From positions 1-36,715 of the forward strand of contig JAHZJA010001451.1 in NCBI GenBank assembly GCA_022601155.1: 36,715 nt of DNA, in the 5' to 3' direction. The notes under the pieces were generated by a model. The model ran no database searches and had not been told where the DNA came from. It worked only from the letters and a program-made list of their open reading frames with translations. The DNA is from Deltaproteobacteria bacterium (GTDB taxonomy: Bacteria; Myxococcota_A; Polyangia; Nannocystales; Nannocystaceae). Shown here piece after piece: positions 26,064 to 35,781 of the stretch; the stretch's first letter is position 1; each line of letters opens with the position of its first letter. A program made the position numbers and the translations under genes.

Positions 26064-27322
26064 CGACGACCGACGACGAGCTCCACGCGGTGGTCCGCCG
26101 CGTCTACCCGCGGGTGCTGGCTCGTGTGCTGCGAACCAGCCCCGACCTCGAAGCGGCGCAGGACGCCGTCCACGATGCGATCGAGCGGGCGCTGTCGACC
26201 TGGCCTTCCCGAGGACGCCCCGAGTCTCCGGAGGGATGGCTGGTGACCGTGGCCCGCAACCGCCGGATCGACGGGGTGCGCCACCAGGTGAGAGTGGATC
26301 GGCACTGCTCCACGACCGCCCCGATACTGCGCGACACCGCCTGGTCGCCGCGCGCGGTGGAGCCCGAGCTGCTGCTGGCCGGCGGGTGGAACGACGACAT
26401 GCTGCGACTGGTGTTCACGTGCTGCGACCCCGTGCTGGGCCTCGATGAGCGCACCGCCCTGACGCTTTCGATGGTCGCCGGGCTCTCCACCGCCGAGATT
26501 GCCCGTGCGTTCTTGGTCTCGCGCCGCACGATGGAGCAGCGGCTGACCCGCGCCAAGCGTCGGCTCCGCGCCCGGCGTGACGACTACGCCCCCGTGGGGC
26601 CCCACGTCGCTCCCCAGCGACTCGATGCCGCGCTCGCCGTGGTGCACCTGGTGTTCAACGAGGGCTACTGGTCGGGAAGCGATCAGGCACCGATCCGCCG
26701 TGAGCTGTGCACGCTGGCCCTGGGCCTGGCGCGCTCGCTGCAATCGCTGCTGCCCAACGAAGCGGAGGTCGACGGGTTGCTCTCACTATTGCTGCTCCAC
26801 GACGCGCGCATGTCGGCGCGTTTCGACGACGAAGGCCGCCCCATTCCCCTCCCCGAGCAGGACCGGTCGCGCTGGGATCGAGCCCGGGTGGCCGAGGGCA
26901 GCATGCTGCTGCAGGCCACGCTCGCGCGTGGGCATGTGGGCCCGTTCCAGCTGGAGGCAGCGATCGCGGCGGTCCACACCACGGCCCGCAGCGCGGCGCA
27001 GACCGACTGGCCGCAGATCGCCGAGCTCTATCAGCTGCTCGCCGAGCACCGTCCTTCGCCGGTCGTCCGGGTCAACCAAGCGTTCGCCGTCGCAAGAGCC
27101 CAGGGCGCCGCCGTCGGGCTCGCCCTGCTCGACCGCGAAGACCACGAGGCGCTGGCCGAGTACCCCTACGCCCACTTGGTCCGGGGCGCCTTGTTGGGCG
27201 AGCTGGGTCGCACGGCCGAGGCCCTGGCCTCGCTGGACCGCGCCGCCTCGCTCGCCCGCAACTCCACCGAGGCTGAGCAGATCCGCGCCCGCGCTCGGGC
27301 GCTGGCCAACCTTCGCACGTGA
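26045..27322 (+). CDS. ECF-type RNA polymerase sigma factor with long C-terminal (TPR-like/DUF6596-type) extension, ECF42-like
   Basis: DDELHAVVRRVYPRVLARVLRTSPDLEAAQDAVHDAIERAL...GWLVTVARNRRIDGVRHQ...TALTLSMVAGLSTAEIARAFLVSRRTMEQRLTRAKRRL; C-terminal VVRVNQAFAVARAQGAAVGLALLDRE. Start is GTG 26045 or GTG 26060. Confidence 0.85.
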   Translation: MATLAVTTTDDELHAVVRRVYPRVLARVLRTSPDLEAAQDAVHDAIERALSTWPSRGRPESPEGWLVTVARNRRIDGVRHQVRVDRHCSTTAPILRDTAWSPRAVEPELLLAGGWNDDMLRLVFTCCDPVLGLDERTALTLSMVAGLSTAEIARAFLVSRRTMEQRLTRAKRRLRARRDDYAPVGPHVAPQRLDAALAVVHLVFNEGYWSGSDQAPIRRELCTLALGLARSLQSLLPNEAEVDGLLSLLLLHDARMSARFDDEGRPIPLPEQDRSRWDRARVAEGSMLLQATLARGHVGPFQLEAAIAAVHTTARSAAQTDWPQIAELYQLLAEHRPSPVVRVNQAFAVARAQGAAVGLALLDREDHEALAEYPYAHLVRGALLGELGRTAEALASLDRAASLARNSTEAEQIRARARALANLRT

Positions 27323-27421
27323 ATACTGCCTTCGGGTGTCGGACCTCGGCCACTTCGGTCGTCCGCGATGTGCAGTTCGACGAGCGCCATCGCGGCGTCG
27401 CGGACGGCCGGAGACCTCATC

Positions 27422-27973
27422 ATGCTGACCACCCTGCTCACTGCGACCCTCGCCTCGACTTTGGCCATGCTGCCCTGGAACCCGCCCCCAGGTCTGACGT
27501 GCGAGCCCGTCGAAGGCACCATCACCCTCACCCCCGATCCCAGCTGCGCCATCGCGAGCTCGCCGTGGCGCAGCTGGCTGTTCCCCCAGTCCACCTTCAT
27601 CGAGGTTCCTGGCGTGCCTACGTGCTTCATCGCCGAGACCACGGTGACCATCGGCGGCCATGACTACGTGGGAAGCTCCGAGCTGGGGCGCACCGACAAC
27701 ACCTTCCCTGCTCTGCCGGCCCCGCTGTTGCTCGCCACGGCGGCGCACGTCTTGGAGCTCGACCCGGTCGACGGCGGCCCGATGGGCACGATCTTCTTGC
27801 GCCATGTGGGCGTCGTCGACACGGCTGCGTTTACCGTGCAAGAGGAACTCAGCGTGCTCGGAGGCGTGGGCTCGTGGCTCGCGGCCAAGGGCACCCTGGA
27901 GCTTTCGGGGGATCCCCTGGCTGGGGCCACCATGGACGGCACGCTTTGCGGGTTGCCCTGGCTGCTGCCATAG
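27422..27973 (+). CDS. Hypothetical secreted protein
   Basis: MLTTLLTATLASTLAMLPWNPPPGLTCEPVEG signal-like N-terminus; no family recognised. Start trimmed from 27368. Confidence 0.6.
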   Translation: MLTTLLTATLASTLAMLPWNPPPGLTCEPVEGTITLTPDPSCAIASSPWRSWLFPQSTFIEVPGVPTCFIAETTVTIGGHDYVGSSELGRTDNTFPALPAPLLLATAAHVLELDPVDGGPMGTIFLRHVGVVDTAAFTVQEELSVLGGVGSWLAAKGTLELSGDPLAGATMDGTLCGLPWLLP

Positions 27974-27980
27974 CGCTCCA

Positions 27981-28011
27981 CGGAGGCTCGCGGCCACCCC
28001 GCGGGCCTCCG
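27981..28011. terminator. Strong intergenic hairpin
   Basis: CGGAGGCTCGCGG-ccacc-CCGCGGGCCTCCG, 13-bp stem with one G-U-type mismatch, 7 nt after the stop at 27973. Confidence 0.55.
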
Positions 28012-28072
28012 CACGGCAAAATCGGGAACCAGCGAAGGATGACCCACGCGGCGTACTACCCGAGATGAAAGC

Positions 28073-28630
28073 TTGACCATGACTCGCCTCGTCTCCCTTC
28101 CATTGCTCGTCTGCCTCTCCATGTCGTTTGGCCTCGCCGTCGGCTGCGATCTCGAATCCAAGTCGGTGGGCGACCCCAGCGACTCCGGCCCCAACAGCGA
28201 CACCGAGGTCAGCCCCGACCCCGAGGTCGACCCCATCTGCTACTCCGATTTCCTGCCTGCCGATGGTTTCGGCTGGCAGAGCGATATCGGGCTGCCGCTG
28301 CCCACCAACACGGGCGCGCAGACGGAGGACGGTCGCCCTTCGGTCGTCGCGACGTGTCAGGCCGAAGGTGGGATGTCTTGTGACATCGACACGATCATCA
28401 CGCGTGAATCTGCGCTGTGTATCGCCGAGGACCTGGGCTTGCCGCCCGGCATCGGTGACATCACCGCGTCCTTGGTCTACCACCACGGTCACGATCGCCC
28501 CGTGTGGAACCTGTCCAACCTGCTGTCGTCAACGCCCGACGGGTGTGAGGCCAATGGCCAGGCGTTCACCATCGATGCCTCGACGGGCGCACCGCTCAAC
28601 ATCGAGACGGAGTGGAACGCCTTTTGTTGA
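28073..28630 (+). CDS. Hypothetical lipoprotein
   Basis: MTRLVSLPLLVCLSMSFGLAVGCDLESKS lipobox; alternative start at 28079. Confidence 0.65.
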   Translation: MTMTRLVSLPLLVCLSMSFGLAVGCDLESKSVGDPSDSGPNSDTEVSPDPEVDPICYSDFLPADGFGWQSDIGLPLPTNTGAQTEDGRPSVVATCQAEGGMSCDIDTIITRESALCIAEDLGLPPGIGDITASLVYHHGHDRPVWNLSNLLSSTPDGCEANGQAFTIDASTGAPLNIETEWNAFC

Positions 28631-28782
28631 GTGCGTGGGGGCGTGCGACGGCGTGATTTCGCGCGGCGATCTTTCTCGAATTTCCATGGTCACCCCCGAA
28701 GCCCGGATGCCCAAGGGATTGTGGGACGGTGTGTCGCCATGCGAACGCGTCCTCCCACGACCCGAATCCAGGCCAGACGACC

Positions 28783-30186
28783 ATGATCAATCGACGCACA
28801 CCAACCCCCACTCGCTCCCCGTGGACCGCGCTCGCGGTCACGGCCGGATGCACGCTGGCCCTGTTTGCCGCGTGCGCGGTCGACCAAGAGCCCAATGACG
28901 ATCTGACGATCCGCGCCGCCGAGGAGCAGTTCGGCGAGAGCGACAAATTCGACGACTACTGCGGTCCAGGGTTCTGCGAAGGCGGGAGCTTCTGCGACCA
29001 GTGCGTCTGCTACATCCCCACCGCGCCGATCTCGATCGCGGCGTGTGGGTGTGATCTCATCGATCCATCATGTGGCGTCGGCGAGTGCGTCAATGGTTCT
29101 TATTGCGACGGTCCCGGCTGCCCGGGCTCGGCGGTGTGCTGGTCACCCGATTCCCAGGTCTCGCAGGTCATGTGCCAGGGCGCCGAGCTGGGCAAGGACT
29201 GCGGCGGCTCCGAGTGGTCGTGCGACGACGCCGGGTCGTACTGCGGCCCCGACGGCTGCTCATCGCCAACCTCGGGGGTGTCTCAGCTGGTGTGTGAGTG
29301 CGGGCTGCTCGACCCCGCCTGCGGCCTCGGCTCGTGCTTCGGTGGCTCGTACTGTGATGGTCCGGGCTGCCCCGGCTCGGGTGTCTGCTGGGCACCCAAC
29401 ACCACCGTCTCGCAGGTCATGTGCCAGGGCGGCGTGCTCGACGACTGCGACGTGACCGCGTTCGAGGACTGCCTGCAGCCCCCGACCAACATGGTTGCGT
29501 GGTGGACTCTCGACGAGACCTCCGGGACCCTGTCCAACGACGAGACCTGGTACGCCAACGATGGCACCCATGTCGATGCGCCGACCCCCGTGCCGGGGAT
29601 GGTCGATGGTGCGCTCGAGTTCGATGGCGTCGACGATGCGGTTCAGGTGCCAGACGACTCGAGCCTCGACTTCACCGATGGCGTGTTCTCGGTCGACTTC
29701 TGGATCCACCCCGATGACACCGAGACCCTGGGCACCATCATGCTCAAGGGCGCGCCCTCACCCGACCACTTCTTCCTCGGCGGCGCAGGCTTTCACCTGT
29801 ACTACGCCAATGGCCACATCCTCGGGTTCTTTGCCAACGGGTCCTCGGGCCTTCAGCTCGACCTGTCGCCCAACTTCACCCACCACGTCAACGCGGGGCA
29901 GACCCACTTCGTGGCGGTGACCGTCGATCTCGACGACAGCATCCACCTGTACGTCGACGGCGTGCTGGCCAAGACGAGCGGACCGCTGAGCATGGGTTCG
30001 TTCAACCTGGGTAGCAACGCACCGCTGATGCTCGGCGGCAACCCGGGCAGCCTGCCCGCCTCGCCGTGGAAGTTCTTCAACGGCTGGCTCGACGAGGTCG
30101 AGGTCTTCGATCGTGTGCTCACCGCGGGCGAGGTCGCCGACCTGTACGCGGCGGGGGCCAACGGCAAGTGCAAGATCCCCGATTGA
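28783..30186 (+). CDS. LamG (concanavalin A-like) domain lipoprotein with tandem Cys-rich repeats
   Basis: AGCTLALFAACAVDQEP lipobox; Cys-rich repeats; MVAWWTLDETSGTLSNDETWYANDGTHVDAPTPVPGMVDGALEFDGVDDAVQVPDDSSLDFTDGVFSVDFWIHP...LYVDGVLAKTSGPLSMG...FNGWLDEVEVFDRVLTAGEVADLY. Confidence 0.85.
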   Translation: MINRRTPTPTRSPWTALAVTAGCTLALFAACAVDQEPNDDLTIRAAEEQFGESDKFDDYCGPGFCEGGSFCDQCVCYIPTAPISIAACGCDLIDPSCGVGECVNGSYCDGPGCPGSAVCWSPDSQVSQVMCQGAELGKDCGGSEWSCDDAGSYCGPDGCSSPTSGVSQLVCECGLLDPACGLGSCFGGSYCDGPGCPGSGVCWAPNTTVSQVMCQGGVLDDCDVTAFEDCLQPPTNMVAWWTLDETSGTLSNDETWYANDGTHVDAPTPVPGMVDGALEFDGVDDAVQVPDDSSLDFTDGVFSVDFWIHPDDTETLGTIMLKGAPSPDHFFLGGAGFHLYYANGHILGFFANGSSGLQLDLSPNFTHHVNAGQTHFVAVTVDLDDSIHLYVDGVLAKTSGPLSMGSFNLGSNAPLMLGGNPGSLPASPWKFFNGWLDEVEVFDRVLTAGEVADLYAAGANGKCKIPD

Positions 30187-30214
30187 TCGCCTGATCGAGT
30201 CTCGACACGCGAGG

Positions 30215-30242
30215 CGGGGCCTTCGGAGCGATGGGGGCCCCG
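30215..30242. terminator. Convergent-gene hairpin
   Basis: CGGGGCC (30215-30221) / GGCCCCG (30236-30242), between the + CDS ending 30186 and the - CDS ending 30243. Confidence 0.45.
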
Positions 30243-31835
30243 TCAGCGCTTCTTCTTGGCACGTGACAGCTCGACCTCGAGCTGCCGTGTCCGCGATGGC
30301 TTGACCTGGATGACGCGCGGCTCGTAGCCGTCGGCCTCCACCCGCACCCTGATGTACTCGTCGGAGCGAGGGACCCGGATCGGCCGCTCCTCGCGACGTA
30401 CGTCGTCGATATAGACGCGCGCCTTCTTGGGCACCGTATCGACCAGCAGCAAGATGGGCTCGGCGTCCTCGCTCAGCCCCACCTCTTCGGCAAGGTCGCC
30501 CACGCCCTCGCTGACGTCGTGGAGGCTGGTGTCACGGAACATCCACACCGCCGTGCCCACCGCGGCCAACACCCCCAGCCCGACGATCCACCGCAGTCCG
30601 AAGCCGCTCCATCCACGACGAGCCGTCGATTCCCCGCCGGGACCATCGGTCGGCAAGTCGAGCTCGAGCCGGGTGTCTTCACGGGGCCCGAACGCCCCCG
30701 TCGGCGATCCCTGGGGCCCTCGGGTCTCACCGGGCATGGGCGGCAAGGGGGGCTCGGTCGCGTCACCGTAGACCGAGGTGCGGCCGCGCAGCGCGTCGCG
30801 CCAGGGGTCGGCCTCCGGGTCGCGGGAAGACTGGGGCGGCGTCGACGGTCGATCGTCGAGGTTGATCACCGCCGCCCGGTCGATCGCCGCGTGCCCACGG
30901 CGAGGCTTGCCCGCCGGGCTGCGCGGCGCAGGGGGTGGGGTGGGCTCGGCCGAGTCGGCTGCGCCCTGAGCACGGCGCAGCGCCGCGCCCAGCTGCCGCA
31001 TGGAGGGCTGGCGATCGTCGGGCGACTTCTCCATGGCCCGCAGGACGATCGCCTCCACCTGTGCGGGAATGGAGGGCTCGAAGCTCCGGGGCGATGGCGG
31101 CGACTTGGCGATGTGTTGCGACAACACCTGCAGCGGTGTGCCCGTGAACGGCATCCGCCCCGCGAGCACCCGGAACATCAGCACCCCCAGCTCGTAGATG
31201 TCCGAGCGTGGGTCGTTGGTGGGACCTGCGGCCATCTCGGGCGCCATGTAGCCCGCCGTTCCAAAGATCTCTCCGGTACCCGTCAGGTCGTCGGAGTTCA
31301 TGGATTGCTCGGGCTGGGCCACCTTGGCGATGCCAAAATCGACGACCTTGACCCGCACCCCGGCGGGAGCCCCAGCGTCGGGAATGAGCAGGCAGTTCGA
31401 CGGCTTGACGTCGCGATGGATCACCCCGGCCGAGTGGGCAGCCTCGAGCCCGGCGACGATCTGCTGCAGGATGGGCGCCGCCTCGGGCCACGACATCCGC
31501 GGCTGGACCTCGAGCCGTTGCGCCAAGTCCTGACCGCGCAGTAGCTCCATCACGAAGAACACGTAGTTGCCCGCGAACGCGACGTCGTAGATCTCGACCA
31601 CGTTGGGGTGCTCCACCCGGCTGGCCGCTCGTGCCTCCCGCAGGAATCGTTTGCGAGCCGCGGGCCTGGTCGCGAGCTCCGAGTGCAGCACCTTGATCGC
31701 GACACGCTTGTCGAGCAGCTCGTGCTGAGCTTCGTACACCGAGCCCATGCCGCCCACCCCCACGCGACGCTCCAGCCGGTAACGCCCGAGCACCGTGCCG
31801 CTCAGATCGGGTTCGGGGCTCGAGGGGCCAGACAT
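30243..31835 (-). CDS. Serine/threonine protein kinase with C-terminal PEGA domain
   Basis: YRLERRVGVGGMGSVYEAQHELLDKRVAIKVLH, HRDVKPSNCLLIP, DFGIAKV, GTAGYMAPEM; TM LRWIVGLGVLAAVGTAVWMF; PEGA-like VDTVPKKARVYIDDVRREERPIRVPRSDEYIRVRVEADGYEP. Confidence 0.92.
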   Translation of the reverse strand: MSGPSSPEPDLSGTVLGRYRLERRVGVGGMGSVYEAQHELLDKRVAIKVLHSELATRPAARKRFLREARAASRVEHPNVVEIYDVAFAGNYVFFVMELLRGQDLAQRLEVQPRMSWPEAAPILQQIVAGLEAAHSAGVIHRDVKPSNCLLIPDAGAPAGVRVKVVDFGIAKVAQPEQSMNSDDLTGTGEIFGTAGYMAPEMAAGPTNDPRSDIYELGVLMFRVLAGRMPFTGTPLQVLSQHIAKSPPSPRSFEPSIPAQVEAIVLRAMEKSPDDRQPSMRQLGAALRRAQGAADSAEPTPPPAPRSPAGKPRRGHAAIDRAAVINLDDRPSTPPQSSRDPEADPWRDALRGRTSVYGDATEPPLPPMPGETRGPQGSPTGAFGPREDTRLELDLPTDGPGGESTARRGWSGFGLRWIVGLGVLAAVGTAVWMFRDTSLHDVSEGVGDLAEEVGLSEDAEPILLLVDTVPKKARVYIDDVRREERPIRVPRSDEYIRVRVEADGYEPRVIQVKPSRTRQLEVELSRAKKKR

Positions 31836-31922
31836 CGGATCGGGGCCCAGATTAGCACGGCCCGGGGCCGGCAGAGCCCCGAGCCCTCGCGCCCACGAGG
31901 CCCTGCGACGTACCCGACGGCG

Positions 31923-34730
31923 TCAGTTCCCCGGGGAGACCGCGTCGGGACGATGTACGGCGAGCCACTGGTGGATGTCCTCGCGGAGCGTCTCCAGGTC
32001 GACGCTGGTGTCGGCCGCGGCGTCGACCTGGGCCAACGCGGCCGTCGCCTCGGTCAACGCGTCGTCGCGGTGCGCTGGCAGCTCCCACATCGCCTTGGCT
32101 CGATCGAATCGCGCCTCGGCGATCGACTCCGGCGACGAGCCGGCCGCCACGCGGATCGTGACCACGCGTTCGAAAAGGTCGACCGCGTCTTCCCACCGAC
32201 CACGCGCGTAGGCAATGCGCGCGAGCCCGACCACGGGGAACGACACGTGGAGGTGATCGGGTCCGTGGGCGATCTCGAGGATCGTGAGCGCCCGCTGATA
32301 GTAGTCGAGGGCCTCGTCCAGGCGCCCGTCGTCGAAGTACGAGTTGCCGATGTTGTTGAGCGGGTGAGCGGTGAGCGGATGCTCGGGGCCCAGCACGTTG
32401 CGGCGCATCGAGTAGGCGCGCTCGAAGTAGTCTCGTGCGACGTCGGTCTCTCCGAGGCGCTCGTAGACCCCACCGACGTTGTTGAAGGTTCCGGCGAGCG
32501 CCGCATCGGAGTCGAACCCGACCTTCACCGCATCTCGCATCGCGTCCTGGAGCACCTCCTTGGCCTCCTCGACCTCACCGCTCTTGAGCAACGCGAACCC
32601 GATATTGGCGCGCTGCTTGATGGTGGCGGGATGCATCGGCCCGTAGATGCTCTCGTACAGGGCCGTTGCGTCCTTGTTGGCCGCCAGCGCATCCTGCCAC
32701 CGCCCCTGCCACATCGCCAGTGCAGACTGACCCGCCAAGACCCGGGCTAGCCGCGGATCATCGGGGCCCCCCGTAGACTCGATCAGTTCGCGGGCCTGCT
32801 CGTAGAACTTCCCCACTTCGTCGAGTCGGCCTCGCGCCTTGTCGAGCTGAGCCAGCGCCACCAGCAGGTTGACCTCGTGTCTTGGTGACGCCGAGGGCAG
32901 CGCATCGATGAGAGCACGCGCGTGCCGGCTCCACCGCACCGCCTGCTCCTGTTTGGCTTGGCGCAGGGCCAACAGCACCAGATCGATGGACGCGATGATG
33001 GCCACCTCCTGGTGGTCGATCGCGATCGCCCCGAAGAACGTCGACTCCATCCGTACGATGGCCTCGTCGTGGTCTTCGTTGCGAAACAAGGCTGCAGCGA
33101 CGGCCCGATCCACCTCCACGCGAACCGGTGCGTAGGTCAGCGGTGCAACCAACGCTGCGGCCTCTCGCCCCCGCTGAACCGAAGCCCGGTACTGGCCACC
33201 CATGTGCAGGGCATCGACCTCGTACAGCAGGTCCCGCGCGGTCTCCACCCGCTCGGCCTCATCGGCCGGCGGCGGCTCCTCGACGCTGGTCTCCAGCGCA
33301 GCCACATCGGCACAGTGCTCGACCGAGGGCAGCGTCCGCAGGGCTCGCGGGGCAGACAGCACCAGATCGCGGTCGGCCTGACCCAACACCCGCGTCAGCC
33401 CTCCCAGCTGCCGTTGCTGACGGCGTAGACACGCCATGCGGAGGTCCAACAGGCGCTCGGACTGTTCGCCGCGCACGTGCGTGGCCAGGCACGCGTCGTG
33501 GTGCATCTGCATCCACGCCCCGGAGTAGTCGTCGAGGGTTCGCTCTACGGTGGCCAGCGTCGTGATTCCACCCTCACCCACCACCCCCGCAAACGCGGTC
33601 TGCACCTGCGCGCGACGCTGTGCCCCCCACTGCTCGTCGAGCAGTGCCGCATCCTCGGGACACGGACCATCGCCGCTCACCGCCCACGTGAGCCCGACGG
33701 CCCCCAACACGACCGCCCCGGTCGCCACCACCCACCCGAGCGGTCGTCGCGACGGCGTGCGATGACGTTCGACCTCGGCCAACAGCGCATCCATCGACGG
33801 GTAGCGCTGCTCGGGCTCGGGCGCGAGCCCGCGGCTGATCACCCGATGCAGCCAGGCCGGGGCATTGGAGCTGGGCCGGGTGGGGACCTCGCCACTGACG
33901 ACCCGGGCGAGGCTGGCCGGGGTCACGGCACCGCCGTAGGGCCGCTGTCCGTAGACCGCCTCGAATAGTGAGACGCAGAAGCTGAACTGGTCGCTGCGTG
34001 CATCGGCCGGGGATCCGCGCAGGACCTCGCGCGCCATATAACCCGGAGTTCCCATCGCGAGCCCCGGCCGCGTCAGCAGCTCTCCGCCGTCGAAGCTCTC
34101 GACCAGGTCGACGGGGACATCGCCGCTGTCGTCATCGCCGGCCCCCAGTCGTTCACCCCGCGCCAGCCCGAAGTCGAGCACCTTCACCCGACCGTCGTCG
34201 GTGATCATGATGTTGCCGGGCTTGAAGTCGCGATGGACCAAGCTGGCCGCATGGGCCGCGGCGAGCCCACGCCCGGCCTGCACATAGGCATCGACGGCCT
34301 TGGTCCACGGCCGTCGGTCATCCACCCAGTCGCGCAGGTCCCGTCCCTGGACGAACTCCATCACCACGTAGATCTGACCGTCGTGCTCCCCAACCTCGTA
34401 CACGTGCACCACGTTGGGATGCGACAGCCGAGCCATGGCCTGAGCCTCGCGCACCAGACGGGCCCGCCCCACGGCCCCGGGAGCACGATCGGGGTGCAGC
34501 AGCTTGATCGCCACCCGCCTGTCGAGCCGCTCGTCGTAGGCGGCATAGACCACCCCCATGCCGCCCGCGCCCACCCGTCGCAGCACGGCAAACCGTCCCA
34601 GCTCCGAGGGCGTGGGGGCATCGGTCGAGGTGGGATCCTCGAGGGTCTCGGCGCCCACCAACAAGCGATCGACGCTGTGCATCCCCGTGGCTGCGCGCCC
34701 TTCGGCGGAGGTGTCGGTGCTCTCCCGCAT
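31923..34730 (-). CDS. Serine/threonine protein kinase with TM segment and long TPR region
   Basis: FAVLRRVGAGGMGVVYAAYDERLDRRVAIKLLH, VHRDFKPGNIMITDDGRVKVLDFGLARG, GTPGYMAREVL; TM PLGWVVATGAVVLGAVGLTWAVSG; TPRs YERLGETDVARDYFERAYSMRRNVLGPEHPLTAHPLNNIGNSYFDDGRLDEALDYYQRAL. Confidence 0.92.
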   Translation of the reverse strand: MRESTDTSAEGRAATGMHSVDRLLVGAETLEDPTSTDAPTPSELGRFAVLRRVGAGGMGVVYAAYDERLDRRVAIKLLHPDRAPGAVGRARLVREAQAMARLSHPNVVHVYEVGEHDGQIYVVMEFVQGRDLRDWVDDRRPWTKAVDAYVQAGRGLAAAHAASLVHRDFKPGNIMITDDGRVKVLDFGLARGERLGAGDDDSGDVPVDLVESFDGGELLTRPGLAMGTPGYMAREVLRGSPADARSDQFSFCVSLFEAVYGQRPYGGAVTPASLARVVSGEVPTRPSSNAPAWLHRVISRGLAPEPEQRYPSMDALLAEVERHRTPSRRPLGWVVATGAVVLGAVGLTWAVSGDGPCPEDAALLDEQWGAQRRAQVQTAFAGVVGEGGITTLATVERTLDDYSGAWMQMHHDACLATHVRGEQSERLLDLRMACLRRQQRQLGGLTRVLGQADRDLVLSAPRALRTLPSVEHCADVAALETSVEEPPPADEAERVETARDLLYEVDALHMGGQYRASVQRGREAAALVAPLTYAPVRVEVDRAVAAALFRNEDHDEAIVRMESTFFGAIAIDHQEVAIIASIDLVLLALRQAKQEQAVRWSRHARALIDALPSASPRHEVNLLVALAQLDKARGRLDEVGKFYEQARELIESTGGPDDPRLARVLAGQSALAMWQGRWQDALAANKDATALYESIYGPMHPATIKQRANIGFALLKSGEVEEAKEVLQDAMRDAVKVGFDSDAALAGTFNNVGGVYERLGETDVARDYFERAYSMRRNVLGPEHPLTAHPLNNIGNSYFDDGRLDEALDYYQRALTILEIAHGPDHLHVSFPVVGLARIAYARGRWEDAVDLFERVVTIRVAAGSSPESIAEARFDRAKAMWELPAHRDDALTEATAALAQVDAAADTSVDLETLREDIHQWLAVHRPDAVSPGN

Positions 34731-35119
34731 CACCACCACCGCGGCCTTGGACCGATGCAGCGAGGGATCACGAGCCGGGCGATGCCCCACCCCAACACCA
34801 CGCCGATGACGTCGAAGCCAAAGTCGTCCCATGCCCCGTGCCGATCCCAGGGGAACAACCGCTGGCCGAGCTCGGTGATCGCCCCCACCGCGATTCCCCA
34901 GGCCAAGACGTCACGGCCGCGAACACGAGCCCACGTCCACAGGCCGGCGAACGTCGCCATGAGCACCATGTGCACGATCTTGTCCCACCACCACCAGGGG
35001 TGCTCGGGCGGTGGAGGCGGCGGCATCCACAGCAACACGAACACGATGAGCGTCCACGCCCACGCGATGATTCGCATCACGCGGAGCACACGGCCGGCGG
35101 CGGGCTCGGGGCGACCCAA
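34730..35119 (-). CDS. VanZ-like family membrane protein
   Basis: DKIVHMVLMATFAGLWTWAR...ELGQRLFPWDRHGAWDDFGFDVIGVVLGWGIARLV; TGATG overlap with the kinase start. Internal start at 35077 possible. Confidence 0.75.
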   Translation of the reverse strand: MGRPEPAAGRVLRVMRIIAWAWTLIVFVLLWMPPPPPPEHPWWWWDKIVHMVLMATFAGLWTWARVRGRDVLAWGIAVGAITELGQRLFPWDRHGAWDDFGFDVIGVVLGWGIARLVIPRCIGPRPRWW

Positions 35120-35126
35120 CCGACTA

Positions 35127-35699
35127 CTACGACTGCGGCGAGGAAGCAGCGGTCTCGGCGGAGAGCCACTGCGAGATCAGCTCGTGGTCGTCGACGATGG
35201 CCGAGCGTCGATGACCCCACGTGGAGCTGACGAAGATGCTCGAGCCGGCTTCGAGCTTGGGGGTGAGATAGATCGCGCTGTACTCGATGCCGTCGGCACC
35301 GACCCAGCCCGACACGGGCAAGGGTTTGTTGGACACGGGGCACAGCAGCTCGCACTTGGTGCCGTCGGCGAGCCCCTCCATGCCTTGCTTGCGAGAGTCG
35401 CCGTGGATGGGAGACAGGTGCACCAGCTCCTCGCGATCCCCCGCCCGCACCAACAACGTGACCGCACCAAAGCCGTCGAACTCCACGTCACTGATCCCCA
35501 CGAGGTTGTCGCCGTCCGGGCCGTAGGCCTGGTTGACCACGATGATCACGTCGTCGTGGATGGTCACGGGTGCATCGGGCCCCACGCGCGGGGAATTTCC
35601 GGTGATCTCCAGATTCTCGATGTCGACGTTTTCCCGGCCCATCACGCCCGTCATCACACACGGGATCGACGACGATCCGCAAGCGATTAATCGGTCCAT
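35127..35699 (-). CDS. Hypothetical protein
   Basis: Open 190 aa frame ending 8 nt from the VanZ-like ORF; MDRLIACGSSSIPC...IHDDVIIVVNQAYGPDGDNLVGISDVEFDGFGAVTLLVRAG. Start uncertain. Confidence 0.55.
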   Translation of the reverse strand: MDRLIACGSSSIPCVMTGVMGRENVDIENLEITGNSPRVGPDAPVTIHDDVIIVVNQAYGPDGDNLVGISDVEFDGFGAVTLLVRAGDREELVHLSPIHGDSRKQGMEGLADGTKCELLCPVSNKPLPVSGWVGADGIEYSAIYLTPKLEAGSSIFVSSTWGHRRSAIVDDHELISQWLSAETAASSPQS

Positions 35700-35781
35700 G
35701 GGTGGGGCTGCGCGGCGTCGCGCGGTCGAACGGTGGTCGGCCGCGGTGGGCGGGAGCGTTTTTTGCTAGCCTCCGCGGCCG

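Noticed and set aside
26786-28492. 568 aa minus ORF across the sigma factor and following genes
   Set aside because: Crosses several + genes and intergenic hairpins; His/Arg/Gly-rich shadow translation.
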